64,000 nucleotides of DNA, from NCBI RefSeq assembly GCF_000372965.1, contig NZ_KB890024.1, forward strand, positions 2,606,839-2,670,838, read 5' to 3'. Both the position numbers and the translations under genes were made by a program. The notes below the pieces were generated by a model. That model saw only the letters and a list, made by a program, of their open reading frames with translations. It was not told the DNA's origin and did not search any database. Each line of letters begins with the position of its first letter. The first letter of the stretch is position 1. The stretch comes from Hoeflea sp. 108 (GTDB lineage Bacteria; Pseudomonadota; Alphaproteobacteria; Rhizobiales; Rhizobiaceae). Below, in pieces: positions 52,035 to 59,904 of this stretch.

Positions 52035-52184
52035 ATGTGCCAGTGCCGGCCGGCCGACCCCACGGACCCAGGAGATGCGGCGGACCTGAGCATCATGGGG
52101 TATCAATCTGGGCAATTCGGCCTGTGCTCCTCGTGCCGACGCCCGTCCTTCTTCTCCTCTACACAGTCGCGCAAGATTACTTGA
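52035..52184 (+). CDS. Candidate 49-residue Cys-containing small protein
   Basis: An ATG at 52035 has the strong ribosome site GAGGAGG 5 nt upstream. The reading frame gives MCQCRPADPTDPG..., then CSSCRRP, so the Cys residues form one CxC and one CxxC pair (2, 4, 31, 34). This could bind a metal, but the length is short and no family is recognised. It lies in the otherwise geneless 51914-52278 interval, between the lipase-like gene and pleD. Confidence 0.35.
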   Translation: MCQCRPADPTDPGDAADLSIMGYQSGQFGLCSSCRRPSFFSSTQSRKIT

Positions 52185-52278
52185 AAATCAACACTTTCTT
52201 AACCACGGCTCGCGAATCGATTGGGTTAAGGTAAACAATTGAGCTTAACGCGACTGCCATTGAATGCGCCCTTTCGGC

Positions 52279-53652
52279 TTAGGCCGCACGCGCGACCACG
52301 CGGTTCCTTCCATGGGTCTTTGCGTCGTAGAGAGCGAGGTCTGCGCGCTTCATCAAACCGGCGACCGTATCGCCGGCTGGAGCCAGCGCCGATACACCGA
52401 CGCTCACCGTCACCGACACGCTCTGTGTGCCGCCGGCAACCGTAAATGGCGTCTGCTCGACCTCGGCCCGGATGCGCTCGGCGACCTTTTCGGCCAGAAC
52501 GCCGTCGGTATCCGGCATCACGATGACGAATTCCTCGCCGCCAAATCGGCAAGCCAGATCAATGCCGCGCACGCTCTTCTTGAGGCGGCGGGCGAACTCG
52601 CGCAGCACCTCGTCGCCGCCATCATGCCCAAACGTGTCGTTGATGCGCTTGAAACGGTCGAGATCGGTGATCATCAACGACAGCGGCCGCCGCCGTGCAG
52701 CCGCACGTTCGACGAGCCTGGGAAGGTGCCTGTCGAGGTAGCGGCGATTGTGCAGCCCGGTCAGCCCATCGGTCACTGCCATCTCGATGGTCTGGCTGAC
52801 ACTCTGCCTCAGTTCGTCATTGTAGCGCTTGCGCCGCACCTGCGTGCGCAGCCGTGCAATCAGTTCCTGGCGATCGAGCGGCCGCACCAGATAGTCGTTG
52901 ATGCCGAGTTCGAGGCCGCGGATGATGCGGTCGTCCTCTTCCTTTCCGACAAGCAGGACGATCGGCAGCGAACGCGTCCGGTCGAGCGAGCGCAGCTGTG
53001 AGCACAACCTCAGCGGATCGAAATCGACAAAGCCGGTCGAGACGATCACGCATTCGAAACCGCCCTCGGCGGCATGGAACAACCCACTTTGCGGATCGGG
53101 CGCGATCTGGACCTCCGCGGCTTCGTCGAGCAACGCGCAGATATGGGCAGCCGAAGAGCCCTGCTCGTCGACCAGAAGCACCTTGGGTAAGGGCCCTTGC
53201 AACAGATCGGTCCGGGCGACAAGGTCGTCCATGCCGATGTCGTGGGTGGTCACGGCACGCAGGCGCAGTTCGTCGGTCAGCACCTTGAGCCGGACGAGGC
53301 TTTTGACGCGGGTGACCAGTTGCAGGTCGTTGACCGGCTTGGTGAGGAAATCGTCGGCGCCGACCTCGAGGCCGCGCACGCGGTCGCTGACATGGTCGAG
53401 CGCCGTCACCATAACGATGGGGATGTGGGCCGTCGCCGGATCAGCCTTCAGCCGCCGGCAGACCTCGAAGCCGTCCATGCCCGGCATCATCACGTCGAGC
53501 AGCACCACGTCGATCTTGCCGCCTTCGCAGGCGGCGATCGCGTCCGGTCCGTTGAAGGCCGTCAGGACCTCGAAATATTCGGCCAGCAGCCGGACTTCGA
53601 GCAGTTTCACATTCGCCGGTATGTCGTCCACGACGAGGATGCGAGCGGTCAT
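52279..53652 (-). CDS. pleD: PleD-type response regulator diguanylate cyclase (REC-REC-GGDEF)
   Basis: Diguanylate cyclase of the cell-polarity pathway. The first receiver domain has the phospho-acceptor Asp53 in LLDVMMPG; the second (about 155-275) lacks the canonical Asp as in PleD. The GGDEF domain has GGEEF (371-375) with an I-site RGID (362-365) five residues before it. 457 residues. Its start lies 30 nt after the divK stop, the standard alphaproteobacterial divK-pleD unit. Confidence 0.95.
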   Translation of the reverse strand: MTARILVVDDIPANVKLLEVRLLAEYFEVLTAFNGPDAIAACEGGKIDVVLLDVMMPGMDGFEVCRRLKADPATAHIPIVMVTALDHVSDRVRGLEVGADDFLTKPVNDLQLVTRVKSLVRLKVLTDELRLRAVTTHDIGMDDLVARTDLLQGPLPKVLLVDEQGSSAAHICALLDEAAEVQIAPDPQSGLFHAAEGGFECVIVSTGFVDFDPLRLCSQLRSLDRTRSLPIVLLVGKEEDDRIIRGLELGINDYLVRPLDRQELIARLRTQVRRKRYNDELRQSVSQTIEMAVTDGLTGLHNRRYLDRHLPRLVERAAARRRPLSLMITDLDRFKRINDTFGHDGGDEVLREFARRLKKSVRGIDLACRFGGEEFVIVMPDTDGVLAEKVAERIRAEVEQTPFTVAGGTQSVSVTVSVGVSALAPAGDTVAGLMKRADLALYDAKTHGRNRVVARAA

Positions 53653-53682
53653 GCTGGTACCCTGTGGCAGCCGGCGAGCATG

Positions 53683-54054
53683 TCAGGCATCGCCAAGATA
53701 GGATTTTATGGTCTCGATGAAGCGCGGCACCGAGATCGGCTTGGAGATGTAGGCTTCGCAGCCGCCCTGCCTGATCCGCTCCTCGTCGCCCTTCATCGCA
53801 AAGGCGGTGACGGCGATGACGGGAATGGAATGCAGGTCGTCATCCTCCTTCAGCCACTTGGTGACCTCCAGGCCCGAAACCTCCGGCAGCTGGATATCCA
53901 TCAAGATGAGATCGGGCCGATGCGTGCGCGCAAGGTCGAGCGCCTCCAGGCCGTTGCGCGTGCGCACGGTCTCGTAGCCGCTCGCTTCGATGAGGTCGCG
54001 AAAGAGCTTCATGTTGAGCTCATTGTCCTCGACGATCATCACCTTCTTAGCCAT
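53683..54054 (-). CDS. divK: Single-domain response regulator DivK
   Basis: Cell-cycle polarity regulator consisting of one receiver domain of 123 residues. The phospho-acceptor is Asp53 in LILMDIQLPEVSG; the acidic pair VEDNE near residue 9 and Lys in SKPIS complete the site. The start at 54054 (MAKKVMIVED) matches DivK homologues. It heads the divK-pleD operon. DivK is phosphorylated by PleC/DivJ-type kinases in relatives, not encoded here. Confidence 0.95.
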   Translation of the reverse strand: MAKKVMIVEDNELNMKLFRDLIEASGYETVRTRNGLEALDLARTHRPDLILMDIQLPEVSGLEVTKWLKEDDDLHSIPVIAVTAFAMKGDEERIRQGGCEAYISKPISVPRFIETIKSYLGDA

Positions 54055-54263
54055 CGAAATTTCCGTCCGGATTGCACGCCACGATTCGGCGGCAATCATC
54101 GTGCGCACCGACTGCGCACACCAAGCCCGAATCCGACGTTAACTCAAGAACATTACGAAACGTAAAACGCCGGCCCAAATCACGGATCGGCGAGCGGCCT
54201 GCTTTGCGGGTTGCCGGATTATCCGCATGACGCTACTCCGGGATCAGGACCGATGGACGAGAT

Positions 54264-54566
54264 ATGATGCTGAAGAGCCAACAAAACAGTGAGAGCGCTG
54301 AGGCGCTTGCGATCCAGGCGCTCGGCTTCGTCGCGTCCGATCCCGAACTCCTGCCGCGCTTTCTGGCAGTTACCGGCATCGAGGCGCATCAGATCCGCCG
54401 CGCTGCCATGGAGCCGGGTTTCCTTGCCGGCGTGCTGCAATTCATCCTTGCCCACGAGCCGACGCTGCTGCGCTTTTCCGAGGCCGTAGGCATTGCGCCG
54501 TCGGAAGTTGGCATCGCCGCACGCGCCTTGCCGCTCGGCGGCGAAGACCATGAGCGTTCCATATGA
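54264..54566 (+). CDS. DUF3572 family protein
   Basis: 100-residue helical protein with AEALAIQALGFVASDPELLPRFLAVTGIEA and FLAGVLQFILAHEPTLLRFSEA, the conserved DUF3572 segments. Its stop overlaps the start of the HAD gene as ATGA. It lies divergent from divK. Function unknown; the family often neighbours divK-pleD in alphaproteobacteria. Confidence 0.85.
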   Translation: MMLKSQQNSESAEALAIQALGFVASDPELLPRFLAVTGIEAHQIRRAAMEPGFLAGVLQFILAHEPTLLRFSEAVGIAPSEVGIAARALPLGGEDHERSI

Positions 54567-55216
54567 GTGAAGATCCCGAAACCGCGCGCCAGATCGCGGA
54601 ACTCGCTCGCGACACCCGCCCGCTGCTGGTGCTCGACGTCGACGAGGTGCTGCTCGAATTCATGGCGCCGTTCATTCGCTTTCTCGACGCCCAGGACCTC
54701 GAGTTCCTGCTGCTGTCGTTCCGGCTGACAGGCAATATTCTGGACAAGCGCACCAAGGCCCCGCTCGACGCGGAAGCGGTGCGCGGCCTGCTCGACGGCT
54801 TCTTCGCGGCCCAGCGCGACTGGCAGGCCGCCGCCACGGGTGCAGCCGAGGCCGTGGCGGGTCTGGCCTCCCAGGCAGAGGTGGTGATGCTGACCGCCAT
54901 GCCGCATCGCCACCGCGACGTCAGGCGCATCCATCTCGACGCGCTGGGCTTCCCCTATCCGCTGCTCACCACCGAAGCGGCAAAAGGGCCTGCGCTGAAG
55001 CAGCTCAGGGGCGACAGCCGCCGTCCGGTCGCCTTTGTCGACGATATCCCGCACAACCTGATTTCGGTGCGCGAAGCGGTCGCCGACGCCCATCTGTTCA
55101 ATCTGATGGCCTATCGCGACATGCGCCCGCTGCTGCCGCCGTTGCCGGACGACATCATCGTTGCCGACGATTGGTCGCAAGCAGCGCCGAAGATCGCCGC
55201 CGCACTGGGCATCTGA
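54563..55216 (+). CDS. HAD-fold hydrolase-like protein
   Basis: 217-residue cytosolic protein with the HAD nucleophile motif in LLVLDVDEVLLEF (DxDxV, residues about 23-28), LTAMPHRHRD as motif II region, and a C-terminal PVAFVDDIPHNLISV with the acidic motif IV pair. It is translationally coupled to the DUF3572 gene. The substrate is not known. Confidence 0.82.
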   Translation: MSEDPETARQIAELARDTRPLLVLDVDEVLLEFMAPFIRFLDAQDLEFLLLSFRLTGNILDKRTKAPLDAEAVRGLLDGFFAAQRDWQAAATGAAEAVAGLASQAEVVMLTAMPHRHRDVRRIHLDALGFPYPLLTTEAAKGPALKQLRGDSRRPVAFVDDIPHNLISVREAVADAHLFNLMAYRDMRPLLPPLPDDIIVADDWSQAAPKIAAALGI

Positions 55217-55222
55217 AGCTGT

Positions 55223-55747
55223 TCAGTCGGGCTGGCGGCGCCACCAGTCGCGCCCGGAATCGAGCCTTTCGATGCCGGTGCGGTCCAGTTCGGTCGCCCA
55301 ATCCGCCGCCGACTTGCCGGCCAGCTTCAGGTCGGGCGCAATCTCCGCCAAAGGCACCATCACGAAGGCGCGGGCTAGCATGCGCGGATGCGGGATTTCC
55401 AGCCCGACATCGCTGACATTGCTTTCGCCATGCAGCAGGACGTCGATGTCGATGAGGCGTGGGCCCCAGCGCTCGACGCGCACGCGCTTGAGCTTGCGCT
55501 CGACCTCCAGGCAGAGTTCCAGCAGCTCGAGCGGCGAAAGTGACGTCGCGACTTCGGCAGTGACGTTCAGGAAATCGGGCTGGTCGACCTTGCCCCATGG
55601 CGGCGTGCGGTGGAGCGACGACACGGCGACGACGCGCGTGCCGCCTTCGGCATCGAGCATGTGCAACGCCGTGGCCATAGTCTTTGCAGGATCGCCGAGA
55701 TTGCCGCCGAGGCTCAGGAAAGCCCGCTCTTCACTGCGGCCAGACAA
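55223..55747 (-). CDS. folK: 2-Amino-4-hydroxy-6-hydroxymethyldihydropteridine diphosphokinase FolK
   Basis: Transfers pyrophosphate from ATP to the pterin in folate synthesis. LSLGGNLGDPA opens the protein and RWGPRLIDIDVLLHG carries the conserved residues. HPRMLARAFVMVPLAEIAP follows. 174 residues. The ATG overlaps the end of folB by 17 nt. Confidence 0.95.
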   Translation of the reverse strand: MSGRSEERAFLSLGGNLGDPAKTMATALHMLDAEGGTRVVAVSSLHRTPPWGKVDQPDFLNVTAEVATSLSPLELLELCLEVERKLKRVRVERWGPRLIDIDVLLHGESNVSDVGLEIPHPRMLARAFVMVPLAEIAPDLKLAGKSAADWATELDRTGIERLDSGRDWWRRQPD

Positions 55748-56090
55748 CGGTCACCTCGACATAATCAAGCACGCCGCGCACTGGCGCATTGGGCTTGCGG
55801 ACAGTGATTTCCGCCTTCTTGATCTGCGGAAAGCGAGCGCTGAGCGCCTTGCCGACTTCGAGCGCCAGCGCTTCGATCAGGAAGCGCCGCTGCCCGGTGA
55901 CGATCTTTTCGATCACTTCGAAGGCGACGCCATAGTCGACCGTGCTCTGCATCGAATCCTCGTGCAGCGGACGGTCGGGATCGACGGTCAGTTCGGCATC
56001 CACGTAAAAGCGCTGGCCGAGCGTCTCTTCCTCGTCGAGCACGCCATGCCGCGCAAAGAAGGCGCAGTTCTTCATACGGATCAAATACAT
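55731..56090 (-). CDS. folB: Dihydroneopterin aldolase FolB
   Basis: Converts dihydroneopterin to 6-hydroxymethyl-dihydropterin. 119 residues, beginning MYLIRMKNCAFFARHGVLDEE, whose GVLDEE segment is typical, then YGVAFEVIEKIV and LEALALEVGKAL with the catalytic region. It lies in the folP-folB-folK run, 6 nt after folP. Confidence 0.94.
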   Translation of the reverse strand: MYLIRMKNCAFFARHGVLDEEETLGQRFYVDAELTVDPDRPLHEDSMQSTVDYGVAFEVIEKIVTGQRRFLIEALALEVGKALSARFPQIKKAEITVRKPNAPVRGVLDYVEVTVVWPQ

Positions 56091-56096
56091 GTGCGG

Positions 56097-56945
56097 TCAG
56101 TGCCCCGACGGGTTGGCGTTGCGCGCAAGCATAGCATCGGCAAATGCCAGCGCATCCACGTTGATTGCGACATTGTGGACGCGAAATATAGCCGCGCCCT
56201 GCATGCGAAGTATGACGCTCGTAGCCGCCGTGCCGGCATCGCGGTCAGTGGCGTCGCGACCGGTGACATGGCCGACGAAACGCTTGCGCGACGTGCCGGC
56301 AAGCAGCGGATAGCCGAGTGCGGCAAGCTCGGAGAAACGGGCCATAAGCTCCAGATTCTCCTCGGCTTCCTTGGCAAAACCAAAGCCCGGATCGAGCATG
56401 ATCTGATCTTCGCCGACGCCCGCGGCATGCGCGATCTCCAGCGAACGGCGCAGGAACAGGAACTGGTCGTCGATGACGTCGGGCAGCTTCTGGCGCTCGC
56501 GACCGGTGTGCATGATGACGAGCCCGGCGCCCGTCTCGGCTGCGACCTTGGCGATACCAGGCTCGCGTTGCAGGCCCCAGACGTCGTTGACGATATGGGC
56601 ACCGGCTTCCACGGCGAGCCGCGCCGTCTCCTCGCGATAGGTGTCGACCGAAATCAGCGCATCGCCCACCTTGGCGAGCTCGGCGATGACGGGGAGAACG
56701 CGGCCCTGCTCTTCGGCGGCTGAAACCGGTGCGGCGCCAGGGCGGGTGGATTCACCGCCGACATCGACGATTACCGCACCTTGGCCGATCATGAGCCGCG
56801 CCTGCTCGAGCGCGCGCCCGGACGCATCGAAGGCGCCGCCGTCGGAAAAGCTGTCCGGCGTGACATTGAGGATGCCCATGACGAGCGCCTTGTCACCAAA
56901 GTCCAGATGACGCCCATGCGCCAACTTCCATCGCCTGCCGGTCAT
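56097..56945 (-). CDS. folP: Dihydropteroate synthase FolP
   Basis: Joins pterin pyrophosphate and para-aminobenzoate; the target of sulfonamides. The TIM-barrel protein (282 residues) has MGILNVTPDSFSDGG, DVGGESTRPGA and GFGFAKEAEENL segments, which are the DHPS signatures. It heads folP-folB-folK, transcribed leftward. Confidence 0.95.
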   Translation of the reverse strand: MTGRRWKLAHGRHLDFGDKALVMGILNVTPDSFSDGGAFDASGRALEQARLMIGQGAVIVDVGGESTRPGAAPVSAAEEQGRVLPVIAELAKVGDALISVDTYREETARLAVEAGAHIVNDVWGLQREPGIAKVAAETGAGLVIMHTGRERQKLPDVIDDQFLFLRRSLEIAHAAGVGEDQIMLDPGFGFAKEAEENLELMARFSELAALGYPLLAGTSRKRFVGHVTGRDATDRDAGTAATSVILRMQGAAIFRVHNVAINVDALAFADAMLARNANPSGH

Positions 56946-57099
56946 GCCGTCGCCACAAAAGAACTCCAGAGGACTGACGCGACACGAAATATCAACGCTT
57001 GCAGCATCAACTCGCCCGTGCGGTCACTTTCTGCGGCACGATCCTATTTCCATTGCGCCGCCATCGCCCCTAACGCAAGGTAGGCCAAGAGGCAACTAA

Positions 57100-57714
57100 A
57101 TGAAGCAACTCTTTCTCGCCACCTTCCTTGCGGCAGGATTCTGCCTACCCGTTCAGGCGGCGAACGTTGCCAAGACCTACAGCTATTTCACCGTAACCGG
57201 CAAAACCCTCGACGAACTCGAGCAGCAGTTGATGACGCGCGGACCCGAGGTCAAGAGCTCCGGCGGCCGCCATCCGGGCGCCACCCAGATGGAGTTCACC
57301 AGCCGTATCGGTTACGCCCCGGTCAAGGGCGGCTGCTCCATCGTCTCGGCGCAGGTGACCGTCAAGGCGAAGATCATCCTTCCGCGCTGGCGCAAGAACA
57401 GCAAGGCGCCGCAGGACGTCAGGCTGATCTGGAACACGCTGTCTTCCGACATCAAGCGCCACGAAGAGAGCCATGTGGTCATCGCCAAGAACCACGCCCA
57501 CGAACTGGAGCAGGCGCTGAAGGCGATCGGCAAGCAGAAGAGCTGCGAGATCGCTGCCGCCAAGGCCAAGGCCACCAGCGACAAGATCCTGACGGCGCAC
57601 GACCGCGCGCAGGAAGAATTCGACCGCATCGAGGGCATCAATTTCGAAAGCCGGATGATGCGGCTGCTGCAGTATCGCCTGGAGCGCATGGACGCCGCCA
57701 AGCTCAAGGGCTGA
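57100..57714 (+). CDS. Secreted DUF922 protein (zincin-like)
   Basis: 204-residue precursor with a signal peptide (cut after about VQAA, residue 21). The DUF922 core has YSYFTVTGKTLDELEQQL and the RHEESHVVIAKNHA segment; HEESH is an HExxH motif with a downstream His, the pattern of a zinc metallopeptidase. Two Cys remain in the mature part. The natural substrate is unknown. It stands between folP and the oxidoreductase gene, converging on the latter. Confidence 0.85.
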   Translation: MKQLFLATFLAAGFCLPVQAANVAKTYSYFTVTGKTLDELEQQLMTRGPEVKSSGGRHPGATQMEFTSRIGYAPVKGGCSIVSAQVTVKAKIILPRWRKNSKAPQDVRLIWNTLSSDIKRHEESHVVIAKNHAHELEQALKAIGKQKSCEIAAAKAKATSDKILTAHDRAQEEFDRIEGINFESRMMRLLQYRLERMDAAKLKG

Positions 57715-57732
57715 GCAGCGGTTCGCAAGAAG

Positions 57733-58761
57733 CTAGTCGGGAACGCCGAGCTTCTTGTGCAGGCTCGTCGACGAGGTCGTGTACTGGAACACGATCCGCT
57801 CCTTCGGACTGACGACATGCTTGGCGGCTTGCGTCATCAGCGCCGCCTCATGGAAGCCCGACAGGATCAGCTTCAACTTGCCCGGATACCAGTTGATGTC
57901 GCCGATGGCGAAGATACCGGGCTCCGACGTCTGGAATTTCTCGGTGTCGACGGGGATCTGGTTCTCGTGCAGGTCGAGCCCCCATTCGGCCACTGGGCCG
58001 AGCTTCATCGTCAGACCGAAGAACGGCAGCAGGCGCGAGCAGGAGATCTTTGTCGCGCCATCCGGCCCATTGACGACGATTGCGCTCAGGCCGCCACCCT
58101 CACCTTCCAGCATCGAAACCTGGCCGATGACCAGATCGAGCGCACCGGCGTCGCGCAAAGCGAGCATCTTGTTGACGTTGTCCGGTGCAGCCCGGAAATC
58201 CGGCCGGCGATGGACCAGCGTCACGCGGCGCGCCACTGGCTGCAGGTTGAGCGCCCAGTCGAGCGCCGAGTCACCGCCACCGACGATGACCACGTCATGG
58301 CCGCGCAGCTCTTCAATGCGCCTGACGGCATAGCGGACGCTTTGAGCCTCATAGGCCTCGATGCCGGGGATGGGCGGGCGCTTGGGCTGGAACGAGCCGG
58401 CCCCGGCGGCGATCACCACCACCTTTGCTTCAAACACTTCTTTCTCGTCGGTGGTCAGCCGGAAGCTGCCATCGCCCAGCCTCTCCAGTGAGGTGACCAT
58501 GCGATTGAAGGTGAAGCCCGGCTTGAACGGCGCGATCTGCTCGAGCAACTTGTCGATCAGCTCCTGCGCGCCGATGACCGGATAACCGGGAATGTCATAG
58601 ATCGGCTTGTCGGGATAAAGCTCGGCGCATTGCCCGCCGGGGCGGTCGAGAATGTCGATCAGGTGGCAGCGCATGTCGAACAGGCCGAGCTCGAACACCG
58701 CAAACAGGGCCACCGGCCCTGCCCCGACAATGACGACGTCGGTCCTGGTGATGTTGCTCAA
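57733..58761 (-). CDS. Ferredoxin/flavodoxin-NADP+ reductase, thioredoxin-reductase-like
   Basis: FAD/NAD(P)H oxidoreductase of 342 residues. VVIVGAGPVALFAVFELG is the FAD-binding GxGxxG, and VVIVGGGDSALDWALNL the NADPH-binding one. FAIGDINWYPG is the second FAD motif. It lacks the CxxC redox pair of thioredoxin reductase, so it is of the TrxR-like FNR type (YumC/rhodopseudomonad FNR). It follows a 2Fe-2S ferredoxin gene by about 71 nt, its likely partner. Confidence 0.9.
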   Translation of the reverse strand: MSNITRTDVVIVGAGPVALFAVFELGLFDMRCHLIDILDRPGGQCAELYPDKPIYDIPGYPVIGAQELIDKLLEQIAPFKPGFTFNRMVTSLERLGDGSFRLTTDEKEVFEAKVVVIAAGAGSFQPKRPPIPGIEAYEAQSVRYAVRRIEELRGHDVVIVGGGDSALDWALNLQPVARRVTLVHRRPDFRAAPDNVNKMLALRDAGALDLVIGQVSMLEGEGGGLSAIVVNGPDGATKISCSRLLPFFGLTMKLGPVAEWGLDLHENQIPVDTEKFQTSEPGIFAIGDINWYPGKLKLILSGFHEAALMTQAAKHVVSPKERIVFQYTTSSTSLHKKLGVPD

Positions 58762-58795
58762 GGCTTGCCTCGCCGCTCACTACATTGTCGACTGT

Positions 58796-58816
58796 GCATG
58801 ACCCCGGAGGTCATGC
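58796..58816 (-). terminator. Short hairpin between ferredoxin and reductase genes
   Basis: GCATGACC and its complement form an 8-bp stem with a 5-nt loop in the 71-nt gap. There is no T-run on the minus strand. It may slow or partly stop transcription; evidence for termination is weak. Confidence 0.3.
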
Positions 58817-58832
58817 CAAGCGGACGAAGCGA

Positions 58833-59153
58833 TCAGCCCTGCCGCTCGGGAACAGTTACAACCAGCCCGTCAAGCTCGTCGCGCACCTTGATCTGGCACG
58901 ACAGGCGCGAATTGGGGCGCACCTCGTAGGCGAAGTCGAGCATGTCCTCTTCCATGGCCTCTGGCTCGCCGACAGCAGGCATCCACGCCTCGTCGACATA
59001 GACATGGCAGGTGGCGCAGGCGCAGGCGCCGCCGCATTCCGCTTCGATGCCCGGCACCGCGTTGCGGATCGCGTTTTCCATCACGGTCGAACCGTTCTCG
59101 GCCTCGACGTCGAAGCGCGTGCCGTCATGGGCGATATAAGTAAGCTTGGTCAT
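58833..59153 (-). CDS. 2Fe-2S ferredoxin (adrenodoxin-like)
   Basis: 106-residue electron carrier. Cluster ligands are in the ECGGACACATCHVYV block (C-x5-C-x2-C) and a fourth Cys in RLSCQI near the end. The start at 59153 (MTKLTYIAHDGTRFDVEA) is chosen; an in-frame ATG-like upstream start would add 16 residues. It lies just upstream of the ferredoxin reductase gene. Confidence 0.94.
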   Translation of the reverse strand: MTKLTYIAHDGTRFDVEAENGSTVMENAIRNAVPGIEAECGGACACATCHVYVDEAWMPAVGEPEAMEEDMLDFAYEVRPNSRLSCQIKVRDELDGLVVTVPERQG

Positions 59154-59250
59154 GCTCGTTCCTGAATGGGTCACCCGGCAGATAATCACTCCACCCAGCA
59201 AGTCAACTGTCGCGCAAATGCGCCGCTTCCTGTCGGGATCGCGATCGAGG

Positions 59251-59625
59251 CTATCGGTTGATGGCGGCGATGAAGTCGCGCACCTCTTCGATCAGCCGGC
59301 TGAGGCGGCCGATCAGCCTGGCGTCGTCGGGTTCGGCCTCGATCTGAGCGAGGCAGGACGCGATCGGGAATGCGCCGACCCCGCGCGCCGCGCCTTTGAG
59401 CGCGTGGCACAAACGCAGGCGCTCGGCGATGTCGGCCGGTCCGATCGCGTCGCGAACCGAAAGCGCCTGATGCACGAACATGTCGAGCACCTCGCGCTCG
59501 ACATCGCGGTCGTCCATGGTCTGCCGAGCCAGGTGCTCGAGGTCGACCGGACGGCTGTGGGCGGTGCCCGAAGATTCGCCGCCGGGCATGTTGAAGGCTA
59601 CGGACTCTGTCTCACGCGCACCCAT
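59251..59625 (-). CDS. Histidine phosphotransfer (HPt) domain protein
   Basis: 124-residue protein whose C-terminal two thirds form an HPt four-helix bundle; the likely phospho-acceptor is His74 in LRLCHALKGAARGVGA. The N-terminal 30 residues are loop-like and variable. HPt proteins pass phosphate between hybrid kinases and response regulators. It stands alone between ferredoxin and the giant coiled-coil gene, with no kinase nearby; pleD and divK lie about 5 kb away. Confidence 0.85.
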   Translation of the reverse strand: MGARETESVAFNMPGGESSGTAHSRPVDLEHLARQTMDDRDVEREVLDMFVHQALSVRDAIGPADIAERLRLCHALKGAARGVGAFPIASCLAQIEAEPDDARLIGRLSRLIEEVRDFIAAINR

Positions 59626-59904
59626 TGAACCCCGCCTCCGCTACTCGCCCAAGGGTTGGTAGCCTAGGCCCACCATGTGGATAACCCGTTAACCCGCCAA
59701 CCCCAGCAATCCCGCGGAACCGGGCCGATTAATCACTCCAATGTTAACCTTATATTTAAACTTTTACGTATCGGGGAGAATGCATGTTTTCTTTACCCGA
59801 TTGTGTCACTACGATACGGGCGGTCCATATTGAGCCTCGGACGCGGTCAAAAATAGGACAAAAAGTCCAGTAATTCCGCGTCTTTAGTACAGGGTAGCGA
59901 AGGC
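59626..59904 (+). promoter_or_regulatory. AT-rich upstream region of the GPR-like gene
   Basis: No gene is seen here. The part from 59684 to 59765 is unusually AT-rich for this genome and holds four TTAA boxes (59689, 59729, 59744, 59756) that resemble CtrA half-sites, though none has the canonical 7-nt spacing. A GGAC-AAAAA-GTCC inverted repeat follows near 59854. It probably holds the promoter of the gene at 59905. Confidence 0.35.
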
